64,000 nt of DNA from Symsagittifera roscoffensis (GCF_963678635.1 NC_087070.1:42330988-42394987); one strand, 5' to 3'. Positions 50,438-62,254 are shown, numbered from the stretch's first letter. Program-made: numbers and translations. The notes: generated from the letters alone by a model not told the origin.

Positions 50438-50847
50438 TGAGTTAGGACCGAGTTGGTTAACTCATAGAGTAATTTCGGATAGGGTACACCGTCTGCTCGT
50501 CACGCTATCTTATTTTCGGCCGGATAGATTCGTGCAACTTCTTAGTCTAATACCGATCCTAATCTTACTCTTATACTATCTAGTCTCAGGTTGTTTAACT
50601 AGTCTCTGCTAGGCTCAATAGATCTAGGGTATACTGGTTTATTGCGGCTGCTGAAGTGCTCGGGAGAGTCCAACTAATTTCTAAGTTAAATTCAAATCTC
50701 TCTGGTGCTGAAATTACAAGTAACTTCAGCACTTACAAATAAGTGGGTTGTTAGTTAGATGGATCATGATTGGTTAATATTAAATACTTTACATTGGTAA
50801 AATATCTAAATTATCCAATCATAAAATGTAGTTTAGATCAGGTTCCA
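50438..50847 (-). repeat. Element 1 5' LTR
   Basis: 410 bp, about 99% identical to 31933-32344: a TC dinucleotide indel with an adjacent base change, and one further substitution. Carries the same stem-loop at 50705-50732. Confidence 0.93.
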
Positions 50848-52156
50848 ACACTTCAAGGTTTCGATTTTTTTTTGCAGATTTCGACCAGGCTGGAATCTAG
50901 ATTTTTGATAATATGCGGATGCAAAATTTTTTCAATACTATTGGTTAACAAAATTGAATTTATTAGTTCTACTGGAATGTTAATGAAACTCTACTATGCT
51001 CTTATGCAGCTTATATCGGTTTTTAGAAAACCTTACTAGATTGCTGTAACTAGGCGGGTTTTGGAAAGGCATTAGTTGTTAATGCAAATCTTCTGTAAGC
51101 AGCGCCATTGGTTTTTGAATCCAGGGTTCCAATCTGCGTAAGATTCAATGTTTCCTATATAGGTCAGATTGTATTTTCTTTCGCCATTGGAGTATATTAA
51201 AACACTTCTAATGGCCCGAAAATACTTCCATGATGATTTAATTCTCTTTTTATCGCATCAAAACAACTTAAAAAAACTGGATGTATGTTGAATTTTAAAA
51301 AATGTTTCCCTGATGCCAATTTGGGGCAATACTTGAGCTCAGCAAGAAAAAGAAGCTTGAGAAAATAACTTAAAAATAAACTTCTTAAAAATCTTCGTCC
51401 TTTTAATCTTTTTTGAATCTACTTTTGGAGAAATTTAGCAGTATTATTAAAAGTTCACTGAAACCGAAGCATGATCGACATTTTGAACCATTCCGTCCGT
51501 TGTACCCTATTGGCATTTTTGAAATGTGGACCCAGCCCGACCAGGGAAGGACCGCGCACCGTTTACAAGTCCGAGTGCTAGTCATAATAGTTAATAGTAG
51601 TTGTAAAGGCAAAATGCTAATGAAAAATCAAACATGGATTCTTGATGCACTTTTGAGAGTTCGACATAACAAGAAATATTAAGTCTAAAATCTTGAAGGA
51701 ATTCGTCTACATTGGATTGCCGAAAAAGATTAACAAAGCAACAATTAATTTGATCCGGGACAAGGATCCGGAATTTTTGCAAGTAGATGATCTTTTCAAA
51801 ATGACGAAATTGATTTTCTGAGCTCACTTTAAGACGATGTCAAGCTTTATTTTCTGAAAAAAAATCTCTGCGCCAAAGGCCAGAAAAGTACAATACGGAC
51901 CATTGATGCAGCTTTGGGTATTTTCCAGAACGTTTTGTGCAAAAACCAAAAAAAAATACGCCAAATCAAAATTAAAATATCTGTATATGGGCAATCAATC
52001 CGCTTTTAGTAATATTTCACTGTTGTTCGACCAATAATAGGCGTGGTTTTTCGGGGTCATCCGCATCGCCACAAACGCTAGCCATACAATTGTTTTCGAA
52101 AATTAATTTCACTATCAGCGCATTTTTAGTTTTTTAAATACTTAATAATTGGTTAC
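50848..52156. repeat. Ferlin upstream flank, duplicate copy 1
   Basis: Nearly identical to 57413-58718. It continues the flank cut by element 1 at 31932. Holds short open frames in both strands; one plus-strand stretch near 51690-51820 (KEFVYIGLPKKINKATINLI, then RDKDPEFLQVDDLFKMTK) looks protein-like but has no start and no known family. Confidence 0.85.
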
Positions 52157-52566
52157 TGAGTTATTCCTGATGGTCTTAACTCATAGAGTAATTTCGGATA
52201 GGGTACACCGTCTGCTCGTCACGCTATCTTATTTTCGGCCGGATAGATTCGTGCAACTTCTTAGTCTAATACCGATCCTAATCTTACTCTTATACTATCT
52301 AATCTCAGGTTGTTTAACTAGTCTCTGCTAGGCTCAATAGATCTAGGGTATACTGGTTTATTGCGGCTGCTGAAGTTCTCTTGGAGAGGCAACTAATTTC
52401 TAAGTTAAATTCAAATCTCTCTGGTGCTGAAATTACAAGTAATTTCAGCACTTACAAATAAGTGGGTTGTTAGTTAGATGGATCATGATTGGTTAATATT
52501 AAATACTTTACAGTGGTAAAATATCTAATTTATCCAATCATAAAATGTAGTTTAGATCAGGTTCCA
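52157..52566 (-). repeat. Element 2 LTR
   Basis: 410 bp, alignable to the element 1 LTR along its length except for a 12-base block next to the TGAGTTA end, which reads TTCCTGATGGTC instead of GGACCGAGTTGG. Preceded by TTAC, a possible target duplication. Confidence 0.9.
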
Positions 52567-54154
52567 CCCATCCGGGTTTTCCAGAGTTTTTTAGAATAGT
52601 TTTTCTGCAGTTCAAAGGATGGATGATGGACGTTGGTATTTGGCGAACATCATATTTCTTCTGGGTTCTCCTGTTAGAGAAGTTCCAGGATCAATCGTTG
52701 TGTCTTCTTATGACAACGACTGGGTTTTCTCAACAAACTCAAATCTGATTTCAGAATGGTTTGCTATGACAGGTTTTTCTGTTTCATGTAGAGAACTTCT
52801 TTTGTGTTCAACCTAGTCTGGGAATGGCGTGGAGATTGTGCGTGGAGGGGATGCCTAGTTACTCGGATCTGTACTTGAACATCGAGGTGGTCATTGGTCT
52901 AGTTCAATGAAGTCCTTTTCTGCGAAGTCAAGTCGTACTCTAAATCCTTTGAGTTGTGATTGTGGACGGCATATCGGTTGTGGTTGGCCATTCTTTTTCG
53001 AGTGTAGTGGGGTCATTTTTGTCTTTGGATGTTCGTCTTTGGTGTTGTATGCTGATCTATATACTGCAAGATATAATTTACATTTTATAAAATTCTTATT
53101 AATTCGGTGTTTTAATTATGATTTTGGTTAGTTGTTTTCACAAAAGTTTTTTGTTTTAGTTCGGTTATTTTGAAGAGTTACTCACCCTTGAGTACCTCTT
53201 ATTAAAAATAGGAGTGTGGTCACAAAGCGTGGATGTAGCGCGGTGGGTTAGGCCGGCTATAGAGCATGCTCAGGACGTCCTCTCTGGTGGGTTAGGCCAG
53301 GAGTGGGAGTATGATTTCGTGCGGTTTCTGTGAGAGGTCCTGTTATGTGATAACGTTTTATGTTGGGTTTATTGTGGTTTTTCTTATGTTTCGTTGGTTG
53401 TGTCCTTTTTTCAAAAATCAAATTGTTTTTGGTATGGGTTTGTCTTTCGACTTTTTTGTGTTTTATTATTTCTTTCTTAGACTTTATAATAGTCTTCAAA
53501 AGAATAAATTATCCAGTTTTAAACTGGGTTAATCCGGTTTGGGTACCGTTGGTTTCCTTTCCTTAGTCATGCTGTTATTCTATGATTTGTGGTGTTTAGT
53601 AAGCTGCATTGGTTAGTTTTGTTTAGTATATAATTCCTTTCCAACCGGGTTAAAGGAAAGTTTGAAACGTGTTATCGTGTGTTAGAGTTGTTGAGTGTGA
53701 AAGCTTGAAACTGAAATTCATTATTTAAACAATTCTTCGTGGGCGAGCTGTGCGAGTTTGGATAGAATTTTTGTGCGAGTGAATGGAAATATCAAAAGGT
53801 TAGTACTGCATTTTCGTTTTATCAATTTACTACATAGAATTTCAATTTTACTGCTAGTTTTTTGGGGAAAAATTAAGTTACAATTTTCATCATTATTAGA
53901 ATTACTGCTTTTAGGGAAATAATTTATAAATTAATTTACTACATTGGTATGATTTTTATTGAATTTATCTAGTGCAAAATATTAATAGAGTTTTGAAGAA
54001 TTTGAAGAAGTTTTGTATTTTTTATTTTTCTTTTGTATAATTTGTAGGTGATCGTGGGATGAAGACTAAAAATCTAAATAAGACATGGATAAAGAATGGT
54101 TAGTATTTATTTCAAATTTATTAGTGAAGAATATGTATAAATTATACTTACCTG

Positions 54155-55944
54155 TTAGTCGTCGGGGAAAAAACCGTGGGGAAAGATGTCGTGTATTATG
54201 TCGGAAATTGTTAGTAATTTTGCTAGTATGCGAATGATGTTTTTAGTTTGAAGCAGTGGCCAAAGTAATTGAAGTGCTTTAATAGTTTTTAGTTCTTCAG
54301 TGCCAACTGCAAACTCATAAGGTGTGTTTTGGATGAGATTATATAATTTGTGATTGTATTTAGTGTTGTGGATGAATTCTAATATCGGGATTTCTATAGG
54401 TTGAATAAATTCATGTGGGATAAGGAAGGGTCTGGATTTTTCTGCGTTGAAGGTCTTCGTGATGGGACAAAAAATATACATTTGGGTTATGGGATCATAA
54501 TTGCGAAGAATACCGTGAAGCTTAGTATCTTTGATGCAATATGTGAAGTTAAGAAAAAATGGTGATGTGTATTTAGAGTTAATAAATTGAAAACGGTCGT
54601 GTGGTTGTCTTGATGGAGTGTGTAGATCAAAATGATTTTGTATGAAGCGATAATATGTATATGTGTGGGTTTGTTTAGTGCGTAACATAATGTCGTGTGA
54701 GCAGTGCAAATCGCGTTCTTGTGGTGCAAGGAAATTGAAGGTTAGTGAAAATAATTGAAATCTTTCTTTAAAACTTTCGTAAGCTTGCATGTCGGTTAGT
54801 GCTTCAGAAATGACGTGGTCGAATTTGCGATCAAATATATTGAGTGTAAATACATATGGTGTTTTGATGAAAATGAAAAATTTTTCTGTGATTTGTGGGT
54901 TAGCGAAACGATCATCATCTAAAAATTGGTCTTGGTTAGCTCGGATGATGTTGTGATTGTAATATTCTAGTGTATATTCGTTAGCTCGGGGTGCAGTGTA
55001 TGTTTTTAGTGACTTTTTATATCCTATATAAGTAAATTGTCTATGTGTTAGTGGTGTGGTGAGTCGATATAGCATATCTTGATTTCTTTCTATATCGATG
55101 TGAGTATTAGATAAAGGTAGGCAAAGGGGGTTAGTAAAATGATAATATGATGTCCAATGAAGTGTAGGCATTAAAACTTGTTCATCTACAAAACTACGTG
55201 TGTCGTTAGTGTCGTTAGGGGTGTTCAAAGTATACTGTGGAAATGAAGGTAAGGTGATTGCTAAAAAATCTTTCGTGTTAGTGTGATTTGGATGATTAAT
55301 ATATTCACGGGCTGTTCCTGGTTTTGTTGGAAATGGATGGTTTGGGAATTTTCTTTTGAAAGTGCGATAAGCTCTATTAGTGCTATTTGATGATTCGGTG
55401 GATGTGGATGATGGTGCAAATGATGCGGTATAAGCTGAAGCGGGTGTAGGGGTAGGTGGGTTTGATGATTCTATTGTGGATAAAATCTGATTTATAGTGG
55501 GGTTTTCAAGGTGGAAGGGTTGTTGTTGTAGGGTGATAAAATTATCTAGTTCTTGGGAGATTTTGGGAGTATTTGGAGAATTGGATGATCGGTCTGAATG
55601 AAATGAAGAGTAGGTTGGGGTGACTTGTGAAGCATAAGAGGGTGTAGAAATGGATGGGAGTGGGTTATTTGGTGGGATTGGTTGAAAAGGGGGTTTTGAA
55701 AAAACTGAGGAGTTGGTTTGAAAATTATTGAATGGAGATGGTTCAGAGTCTGCAAATTCATCAGGGGTTTCAATATTTGGGTTATTGAGTTGTGAAATGG
55801 ATTATAAAACTGAGATTTGTGAATTAGTGTCTGAATTCATGCTTGATGTTACATTATTGGTTGGGAAATTGGGTGGCGGGAGAGCAAAAAGTGGAATTTT
55901 TGCAATTGGAAGGTTGAGGTTGGTTGGATGGGAATTTGAGCGGT
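54155..55944 (-). pseudogene. ORF8 copy in element 2 (premature stop, truncated 5' end)
   Basis: A Tyr codon became TAA at 55802-55804, and the true start is lost at the ferlin junction. The remaining frame is open to the normal C-terminus and carries a 6-base insertion (adds Phe-Ile) near 54870. Non-functional as it stands. Confidence 0.85.
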
Positions 55945-57412
55945 CTAGCCAATGGTGCAATAGCGAATGCTTTATGACGTTCTCTCTCGTGCTTTAGTTC
56001 AGATGAAACAGTTAGCCGAAACTCGACGACGACGCGACCCATGAAAATAAACGCTTCAGGAGCTTGGTAATCGGAGTTTTCTGTTTGAGCGTACAGGTTG
56101 AGCAATTTCGGTCCAAAACTAGTCTCAAGAGGTGATGACAAATCTATCGATGTTCTGTCTTTCTTAAATGAATTTAAATCAATCGAACAGCGGGCCAAAA
56201 GCCCACTGGAGCGACTTCCGTGCTTTGAGTCGCACACTGAAATGTAAATCTTTTTCGCAATCGAAGGGTAGTTATGGATGTTCATGACTGCTCCTTCGTT
56301 CACCACGTGATTTTGCCATCTCTTCAGTCTTTTAAACTTAGATTTCACTCCATCAAAGCTGACTTCAATTACAGGTCTAAAATCTCTTAAATTGCATTGA
56401 GGAAAATTCCGGTTGAGGGCGTCTGAAAAGTCCGGAACATGGCAAACTTCGTAAAGTTTAGTGAATAATTGAACGGGGTGGAGTGATACATTATTCGGTC
56501 TGATCACGTTTTCAGAAATATCCGTTTCAGATTCGTCTGAAATTTCTTCGGGTGGGAATGACTCGTTGGGTCCGACTATTGAAACAGTAATTTTAAGGTA
56601 CCCTACAAACTCGTGATACTCGTTAGTTAGCAGCAACCATTTTTTCTGCATTGAATGGTTCTCGTATGCATAAACATCTTTAAGCTGGAGATCAAAGGCT
56701 CCGATAATTTGGTCTCGGCTCAATAAATTTCTACTACTCATCAGCTGAAAATTGATAATTTCGGAGAGCAGTAAAGTGTGGGCTTTTTTCACATGGAACA
56801 AGAAAATTTCATTCCAATAAGGGTTTTCAGCTGACCTTTTAGATGGGGTTAATTTCTTGCTGTCAAAAAGTGTAACCTTTACTTCAGGTCGGATTCCAGA
56901 GGCTTTGACATTTCGACACCCCCATATTTGAACTTTGACCGAATAATCGACGGCAACTTCTTGCTGACTTGCAACAGACATTTTTCAGCAAAATCAATTC
57001 CAACGCAGAACTTTCCTTATTTTCATTTCATGTTTTCATAAAAAAAGAATGAACAAAATGTTAATCCTTAAACTAAACTGCTCATGAACAATTTATAAAA
57101 AGAGATGATCAAATTTACGGGAACGATGAATTGTTGCATATGACAAAGAAAAGGAACGTTATCTTTGTTCGGTGAAAAAGAGACCAAGGTTTTTTGAAGG
57201 AGCATAAAATATCATTTTCTTGTCGGGTATAACTTACCTGTACGATAGTCTAAATCTGAAGGAAAACGCGCCGCGCTCTTTCCAACGTTCATTGCACCAA
57301 TTTTTTTGCAATTTGTAAGCGGATTGCTTTCGACAAAGGCAATTTAAAAAGAGACTCGCGACCTCGTCAAACTTACTGCCATACAACTTAATCAGCGCCC
57401 GTGTTGTAACAC
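55941..57412 (-). pseudogene. Duplicate of ferlin exon 1 and 5' exon, fused to element 2
   Basis: Copy of 30461-31932 with roughly 1.6% divergence by hand count. The ATG at 56979-56981 opens ferlin C2B-FerI-C2C up to the ARP of residue ~348, then reads 27 codons of antisense retroelement sequence to a stop at 55854. The exon donor is missing, so it cannot splice to exon 2 in the normal way. The 5' exon donor (CAG|GTAAGT at 57237) and the start context are intact, so a truncated transcript is possible. Confidence 0.9.
57408..57412. other. Unoccupied integration site of element 1
   Basis: TGTAACACTTCAAGG is continuous here, whereas in the first copy the 18.9-kb element separates AACAC from TTCAAGG with ACAC duplicated. 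Confidence 0.9.
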
Positions 57413-58718
57413 TTCAAGGTTTCGATTTTTTTTTTGCAGATTTCGACCAGGCTGGAATCTAGATTTTTGATAATATGCGGATGCAAAATTTTTTCAATAC
57501 TATTGGTTAACAAAATTGAATTTATTAGTTCTACTGGAATGTTAATGAAACTCTACTATGCTCTTATGCAGCTTATATCGGTTTGTAGAAAACCTTACTA
57601 GATTGCTGTAACTAGGCGGGTTTTGGAAAGGCATTAGTTGTTAATGCAAATCTTCTGTAAGCAGCGCCATTGGTTTTTGAATCCAGGGTTCCAATCTGCG
57701 TAAGATTCAATGTTTCCTATATAGGTCAGATTGTATTTTCTTTCGCCATTGGAGTATATTAAAACACTTCTAATGGCCCGAAAAAACTTCCATGATGATT
57801 TAATTCTCTTTTTATCGCATCAAAACAACTTAAAAAAACTGGATGTATGTTGACTTTTAAAAAATGTTTCCCTGATGCCAATTTGGGGCAATACTTGAGC
57901 TCAGCAAGAAAAAGAAGCTTGAGAAAATAACTTAAAAATAAACTTCTTAAAAATCTTCGTCCTTTTAATCTTTTTTGAATCTACTTTTGGAGAAATTTAG
58001 CAGTATTATTAAAAGTTCACTGAAACCGAAGCATGATCGACATTTTGAACCATTCCGTCCGTTGTACCCTATTGGCATTTTTGAAATGTGGACCCAGCCC
58101 GACCAGGGAAGGACCGCGCACCGTTTACAAGTCCGAGTGCTAGTCATAATAGTTAATAGTAGTTGTAAAGGCAAAATGCTAATGAAAAATCAAACATGGA
58201 TTCTTGATGCACTTTTGAGAGTTCGACATAACAAGAAATATTAAGTCTAAAATCTTGAAGGAATTCGTCTACATTGGATTGCCGAAAAAGATTAACAAAG
58301 CAACAATTAATTTGATCCGGGACAAGGATCCGGAATTTTTGCAAGTAGATGATCTTTTCAAAATGACGAAATTGATTTTCTGAGCTCACTTTAAGACGAT
58401 GTCAAGCTTTATTTTCTGAAAAAAAATCTCTGCGCCAAAGGCCAGAAAAGTACAATACGGACCATTGATGCAGCTTTGGGTATTTTCCAGAACGTTTCGT
58501 GCAAAAACCAAAAAAAAATACGCCAAATCAAAATTAAAATATCTGTATATGGGCAATCAATCCGCTTTTAGTAATATTTCACTGTTGTTCGACCAATAAT
58601 AGGCGTGGTTTTTCGGGGTCATCCGCATCGCCACAAACGCTAGCCATACAATTGTTTTCGAAAATTAATTTCACTATCAGCGCATTTTTAGTTTTTTAAA
58701 TACTTAATAATTGGTTAC
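57413..58718. repeat. Ferlin upstream flank, duplicate copy 2
   Basis: Second copy of 50848-52156 with very few differences. Leads directly into the LTR of element 3 at the same base as in copy 1. Confidence 0.9.
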
Positions 58719-59128
58719 TGAGTTATTCCTGATGGTCTTAACTCATAGAGTAATTTCGGATAGGGTACACCGTCTGCTCGTCACGCTATCTTATTTTCGG
58801 CCGGATAGATTCGTGCAACTTCTTAGTCTAATACCGATCCTAATCTTACTCTTATACTATCTAATCTCAGGTTGTTTAACTAGTCTCTGCTAGGCTCAAT
58901 AGATCTAGGGTATACTGGTTTATTGCGGCTGCTGAAGTTCTCTTGGAGAGGCAACTAATTTCTAAGTTAAATTCAAATCTCTCTGGTGCTGAAATTACAA
59001 GTAATTTCAGCACTTACAAATAAGTGGGTTGTTAGTTAGATGGATCATGATTGGTTAATATTAAATACTTTACAGTGGTAAAATATCTAATTTATCCAAT
59101 CATAAAATGTAGTTTAGATCAGGTTCCA
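58719..59128 (-). repeat. Element 3 LTR
   Basis: 410 bp, near-identical to the element 2 LTR including the 12-base variant block and the perfect 13-bp stem at 58986-59013. Confidence 0.93.
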
Positions 59129-60721
59129 CCCATCCGGGTTTTCCAGAGTTTTTTAGAATAGTTTTTCTGCAGTTCAAAGGATGGATGATGGACGTTGGTA
59201 TTTGGCGAACATCATATTTCTTCTGGGTTCTCCTGTTAGAGAAGTTCCAGGATCAATCGTTGTGTCTTCTTATGACAACGACTGGGTTTTCTCAACAAAC
59301 TCAAATCTGATTTCAGAATGGTTTGCTATGACAGGTTTTTCTGTTTCATGTAGAGAACTTCTTTTGTGTTCAACCTAGTCTGGGAATGGCGTGGAGATTG
59401 TGCGTGGAGGGGATGCCTGGTTACTCGGATCTGTACGTATACTTGAACATCGAGGTGGTCATTGGTCTAGTTCAATGAAGTCCTTTTCTGCGAAGTCAAG
59501 TCGTACTCTAAATCCTTTGAGTTGTGATTGTGGACGGCATATTGATTGTGGTTGGCCATTCTTTTTCGAGTGTAGTGGGGTCATTTTGTCTTTGGATGTT
59601 CGTCTTTGGTGTTGTATGCTGATCTATATACTGCAAGGTATAATTTACATTTTATAAAATTTTTATTAGTTCGGTGTTTTAATTATGATTTTGGTTAATT
59701 GTTTTCACAAAAGCTTTTTGTTTTAGTTCGGTTATTTTGAAGAGTTACTCACCCTTGAGTACCTCTTATTAAAAATAGAAGTGTGGTCACAAAGCGTGGA
59801 TGTAGCGCGGTGGGTTAGGCCGGCTATAGAGCATGCTCAGGACGTCCTCTCTGGTGGGTTAGGCCAGGAGTGGGAGTATGATTTCGTGCGGTTTCTGTGA
59901 GAGGTCCTGTTATGTGATAACGTTTTATGTTGGGTTTATTGTGGTTTTTCTTATGTTTCGTTGGTTGTGTCCTTTTTTCAAAAATCGAATTGTTTTTGGT
60001 ATGGGTTTGTCTTTCGACTTTTTTGTGTTTTATTATTTCTTTCTTAGACTTTATAATAGTCTTCAAAAGAATAAATTATCCAGTTTTAAACTGGGTTAAT
60101 CCGGTTTGGGTACCGTTGGTTTCCTTTCCTTAGTCATGCTGTTATTCTATGATTTGTGGTGTTTAGTAAGCTGCATTGGTTAGTTTTGTTTAGTATATAA
60201 TTCCTTTCCAACCGGGTTAAAGGAAAGTTTGAAACGTGTTATCGTGTGTTAGAGTTGTTGAGTGTGAAAGCTTGAAACTGAAATTCATTATTTAAACAAT
60301 TCTTCGTGGGCGAGCTGTGCGAGTTTGGATAGAATTTTTGTGCGAGTGAATGGAAATATCAAAAGGTTAGTACTGCATTTTCGTTTTATCAATTTACTAC
60401 ATAGAATTTCAATTTTACTGCTAGTTTTTTGGGGAAAAATTAAGTTACAATTTTCATCATTATTAGAATTACTGCTTTTAGGGAAATAATTTATAAATTA
60501 ATTTACTACATTGGTATGATTTTTATTGAATTTATCTAGTGCAAAATATTAATAGAGTTTTGAAGAATTTGAAGAAGTTTTGTATTTTTTATTTTTCTTT
60601 TGTATAATTTGTAGGTGATCGTGGGATGAAGACTAAAAATCTAAATAAGACATGGATAAAGAATGGTTAGTATTTATTTCAAATTTATTAGTGAAGAATA
60701 TGTATAAATTATACTTACCTG

Positions 60722-62254
60722 TTAGTCGTCGGGGAAAAAACCGTGGGGAAAGATGTCGTGTATTATGTCGGAAATTGTTAGTAATTTTGCTAGTATGCGA
60801 ATGATGTTTTTAGTTTGAAGCAGTGGCCAAAGCAATTGAAGTGCTTTAATAGTTTTTAGTTCTTCAGTGCCAACTGCAAACTCATAAGGTGTGTTTTGGA
60901 TGAGATTATATAATTTGTGATTGTATTTAGTGTTGTGGATGAATTCTAATATCGGGATTTCTATAGGTTGAATAAATTCATGTGGGATAAGGAAGGGTCT
61001 GGATTTTTCTGCGTTGAAGGTCTTCGTGATGGGACAAAAAATATACATTTGGGTTATGGGATCATAATTGCGAAGAATACCGTGAAGCTTAGTATCTTTG
61101 ATGCAATATGTGAAGTTAAGAAAAAATGGTGATGTGTATTTAGAGTTAATAAATTGAAAACGGTCGTGTGGTTGTCTTGATGGAGTGTGTAGATCAAAAT
61201 GATTTTGTATGAAGCGATAATATGTATATGTGTTGGTTTGTTTAGTGCGTAACATAATGTCGTGTGAGCAGTGCAAATCGCGTTCTTGTGGTGCAAGGAA
61301 ATTGAAGGTTAGTGAAAATAATTGAAATCTTTCTTTAAAACTTTCGTAAGCTTGCATGTCGGTTAGTGCTTCAGAAATGACGTGGTCGAATTTGCGATCA
61401 AATATATTGAGTGTAAATACATATGGTGTTTTGATGAAAAATTTTTCTGTGATTTGTGGGTTAGCGAAACGATCATCATCTAAAAATTGGTCTTGGTTAG
61501 CTCGGATGATGTTGTGATCGTAATATTCTAGTGTATATTCGTTAGCTCGGGGTGCAGTGTATGTTTTTAGTGACTTTTTATATCCTATATAAGTAAATTG
61601 TCTATGTGTTAGTGGTGTGGTGAGTCGATATAGCATATCTTGATTTCTTTCTATATCGATGTGAGTATTAGATAAAGGTAGGCAAAGGGGGTTAGTAAAA
61701 TGATAATATGATGTCCAATGAAGTGTAGGCATTAAAACTTGTTCATCTACAAAACTACGTGTGTCGTTAGTGTCGTTAGGGGTGTTCAAAGTATACTGTG
61801 GAAATGAAGGTAAGGTGATTGCTAAAAAATCTTTCGTGTTAGTGTGATTTGGATGATTAATATATTCACGGGCTGTTCCTGGTTTTGTTGGAAATGGATG
61901 GTTTGGGAATTTTCTTTTGAAAGTGCGATAAGCTCTATTAGTGCTATTTGATGATTCGGTGGATGTGGATGATGGTGCAAATGATGCGGTATAAGCTGAA
62001 GCGGGTGTAGGGGTAGGTGGGTTTGATGATTCTATTGTGGATGAAATCTGATTTATAGTGGGGTTTTCAAGGTGGAAGGGTTGTTGTTGTAGGGTGATAA
62101 AATTATCTAGTTCATGGGAGATTTTGGGAGTATTTGGAGAATTGGATGATTGGTCTGAATGAAATGAAGAGTAGGTTGGGGTGACTTGTGAAGCATAAGA
62201 GGGTGTAGAAATGGATGGGAGTGGGTTATTTGGTGGGATTGGTTGAAATGACAT
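60722..62254 (-). CDS. ORF8 copy in element 3, 510 codons, with a start codon created by the deletion
   Basis: Retains ORF8 from the mid-disordered region to the natural C-terminus without stops. The true N-terminus is gone, but the deletion junction places an out-of-frame ATG from the integrase region directly before the ORF8 frame (MSFQPIPPNN). Whether it is expressed is unknown. The conserved C-terminal ~400 residues are complete. Confidence 0.8.
   Translation of the reverse strand: MSFQPIPPNNPLPSISTPSYASQVTPTYSSFHSDQSSNSPNTPKISHELDNFITLQQQPFHLENPTINQISSTIESSNPPTPTPASAYTASFAPSSTSTESSNSTNRAYRTFKRKFPNHPFPTKPGTAREYINHPNHTNTKDFLAITLPSFPQYTLNTPNDTNDTRSFVDEQVLMPTLHWTSYYHFTNPLCLPLSNTHIDIERNQDMLYRLTTPLTHRQFTYIGYKKSLKTYTAPRANEYTLEYYDHNIIRANQDQFLDDDRFANPQITEKFFIKTPYVFTLNIFDRKFDHVISEALTDMQAYESFKERFQLFSLTFNFLAPQERDLHCSHDIMLRTKQTNTYTYYRFIQNHFDLHTPSRQPHDRFQFINSKYTSPFFLNFTYCIKDTKLHGILRNYDPITQMYIFCPITKTFNAEKSRPFLIPHEFIQPIEIPILEFIHNTKYNHKLYNLIQNTPYEFAVGTEELKTIKALQLLWPLLQTKNIIRILAKLLTISDIIHDIFPHGFFPDD

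Larger units (their letters stand above)
31933..50847 (-). mobile_element. Element 1: 18.9-kb Ty3/gypsy-type LTR retroelement with env and multiple accessory ORFs
   Basis: Bounded by 412- and 410-bp LTRs differing at only about three sites, with TG...CA ends and a 4-bp target duplication. Coding is on the minus strand, so 50438-50847 is the 5' LTR. Order: leader, ORF1 (155 aa, basic), ORF2 (second Gag-like, 548 aa from its ATG), ORF3 Gag-Pol (2167 codons, RT-RH-IN order, hence Ty3/gypsy type), two tiny membrane ORFs, ORF6 (378 codons without ATG), ORF7 envelope-like glycoprotein (one frameshift), ORF8 (601 aa, unknown), and a 1.6-kb structured 3' untranslated region. At 18.9 kb it is far above the 5-8 kb usual for gypsy elements. 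Near-identical LTRs indicate a recent insertion. Confidence 0.93.
52157..55944 (-). mobile_element. Element 2: truncated LTR element (LTR, 3' UTR, most of ORF8)
   Basis: Contains the 3' LTR, the 3' untranslated region and ORF8, and stops within the ORF8 5' end where the sequence switches to ferlin exon 1 at a shared CGGT (55941-55944). It is about 10% diverged from element 1 and near-identical to element 3, because both derive from one insertion copied by the tandem duplication. Confidence 0.9.

Noticed and set aside
53257-53499. 80-aa minus-strand basic frame in the 3' UTR of elements 2 and 3
   Set aside because: Interrupted by stops in element 1, so not conserved as a protein.
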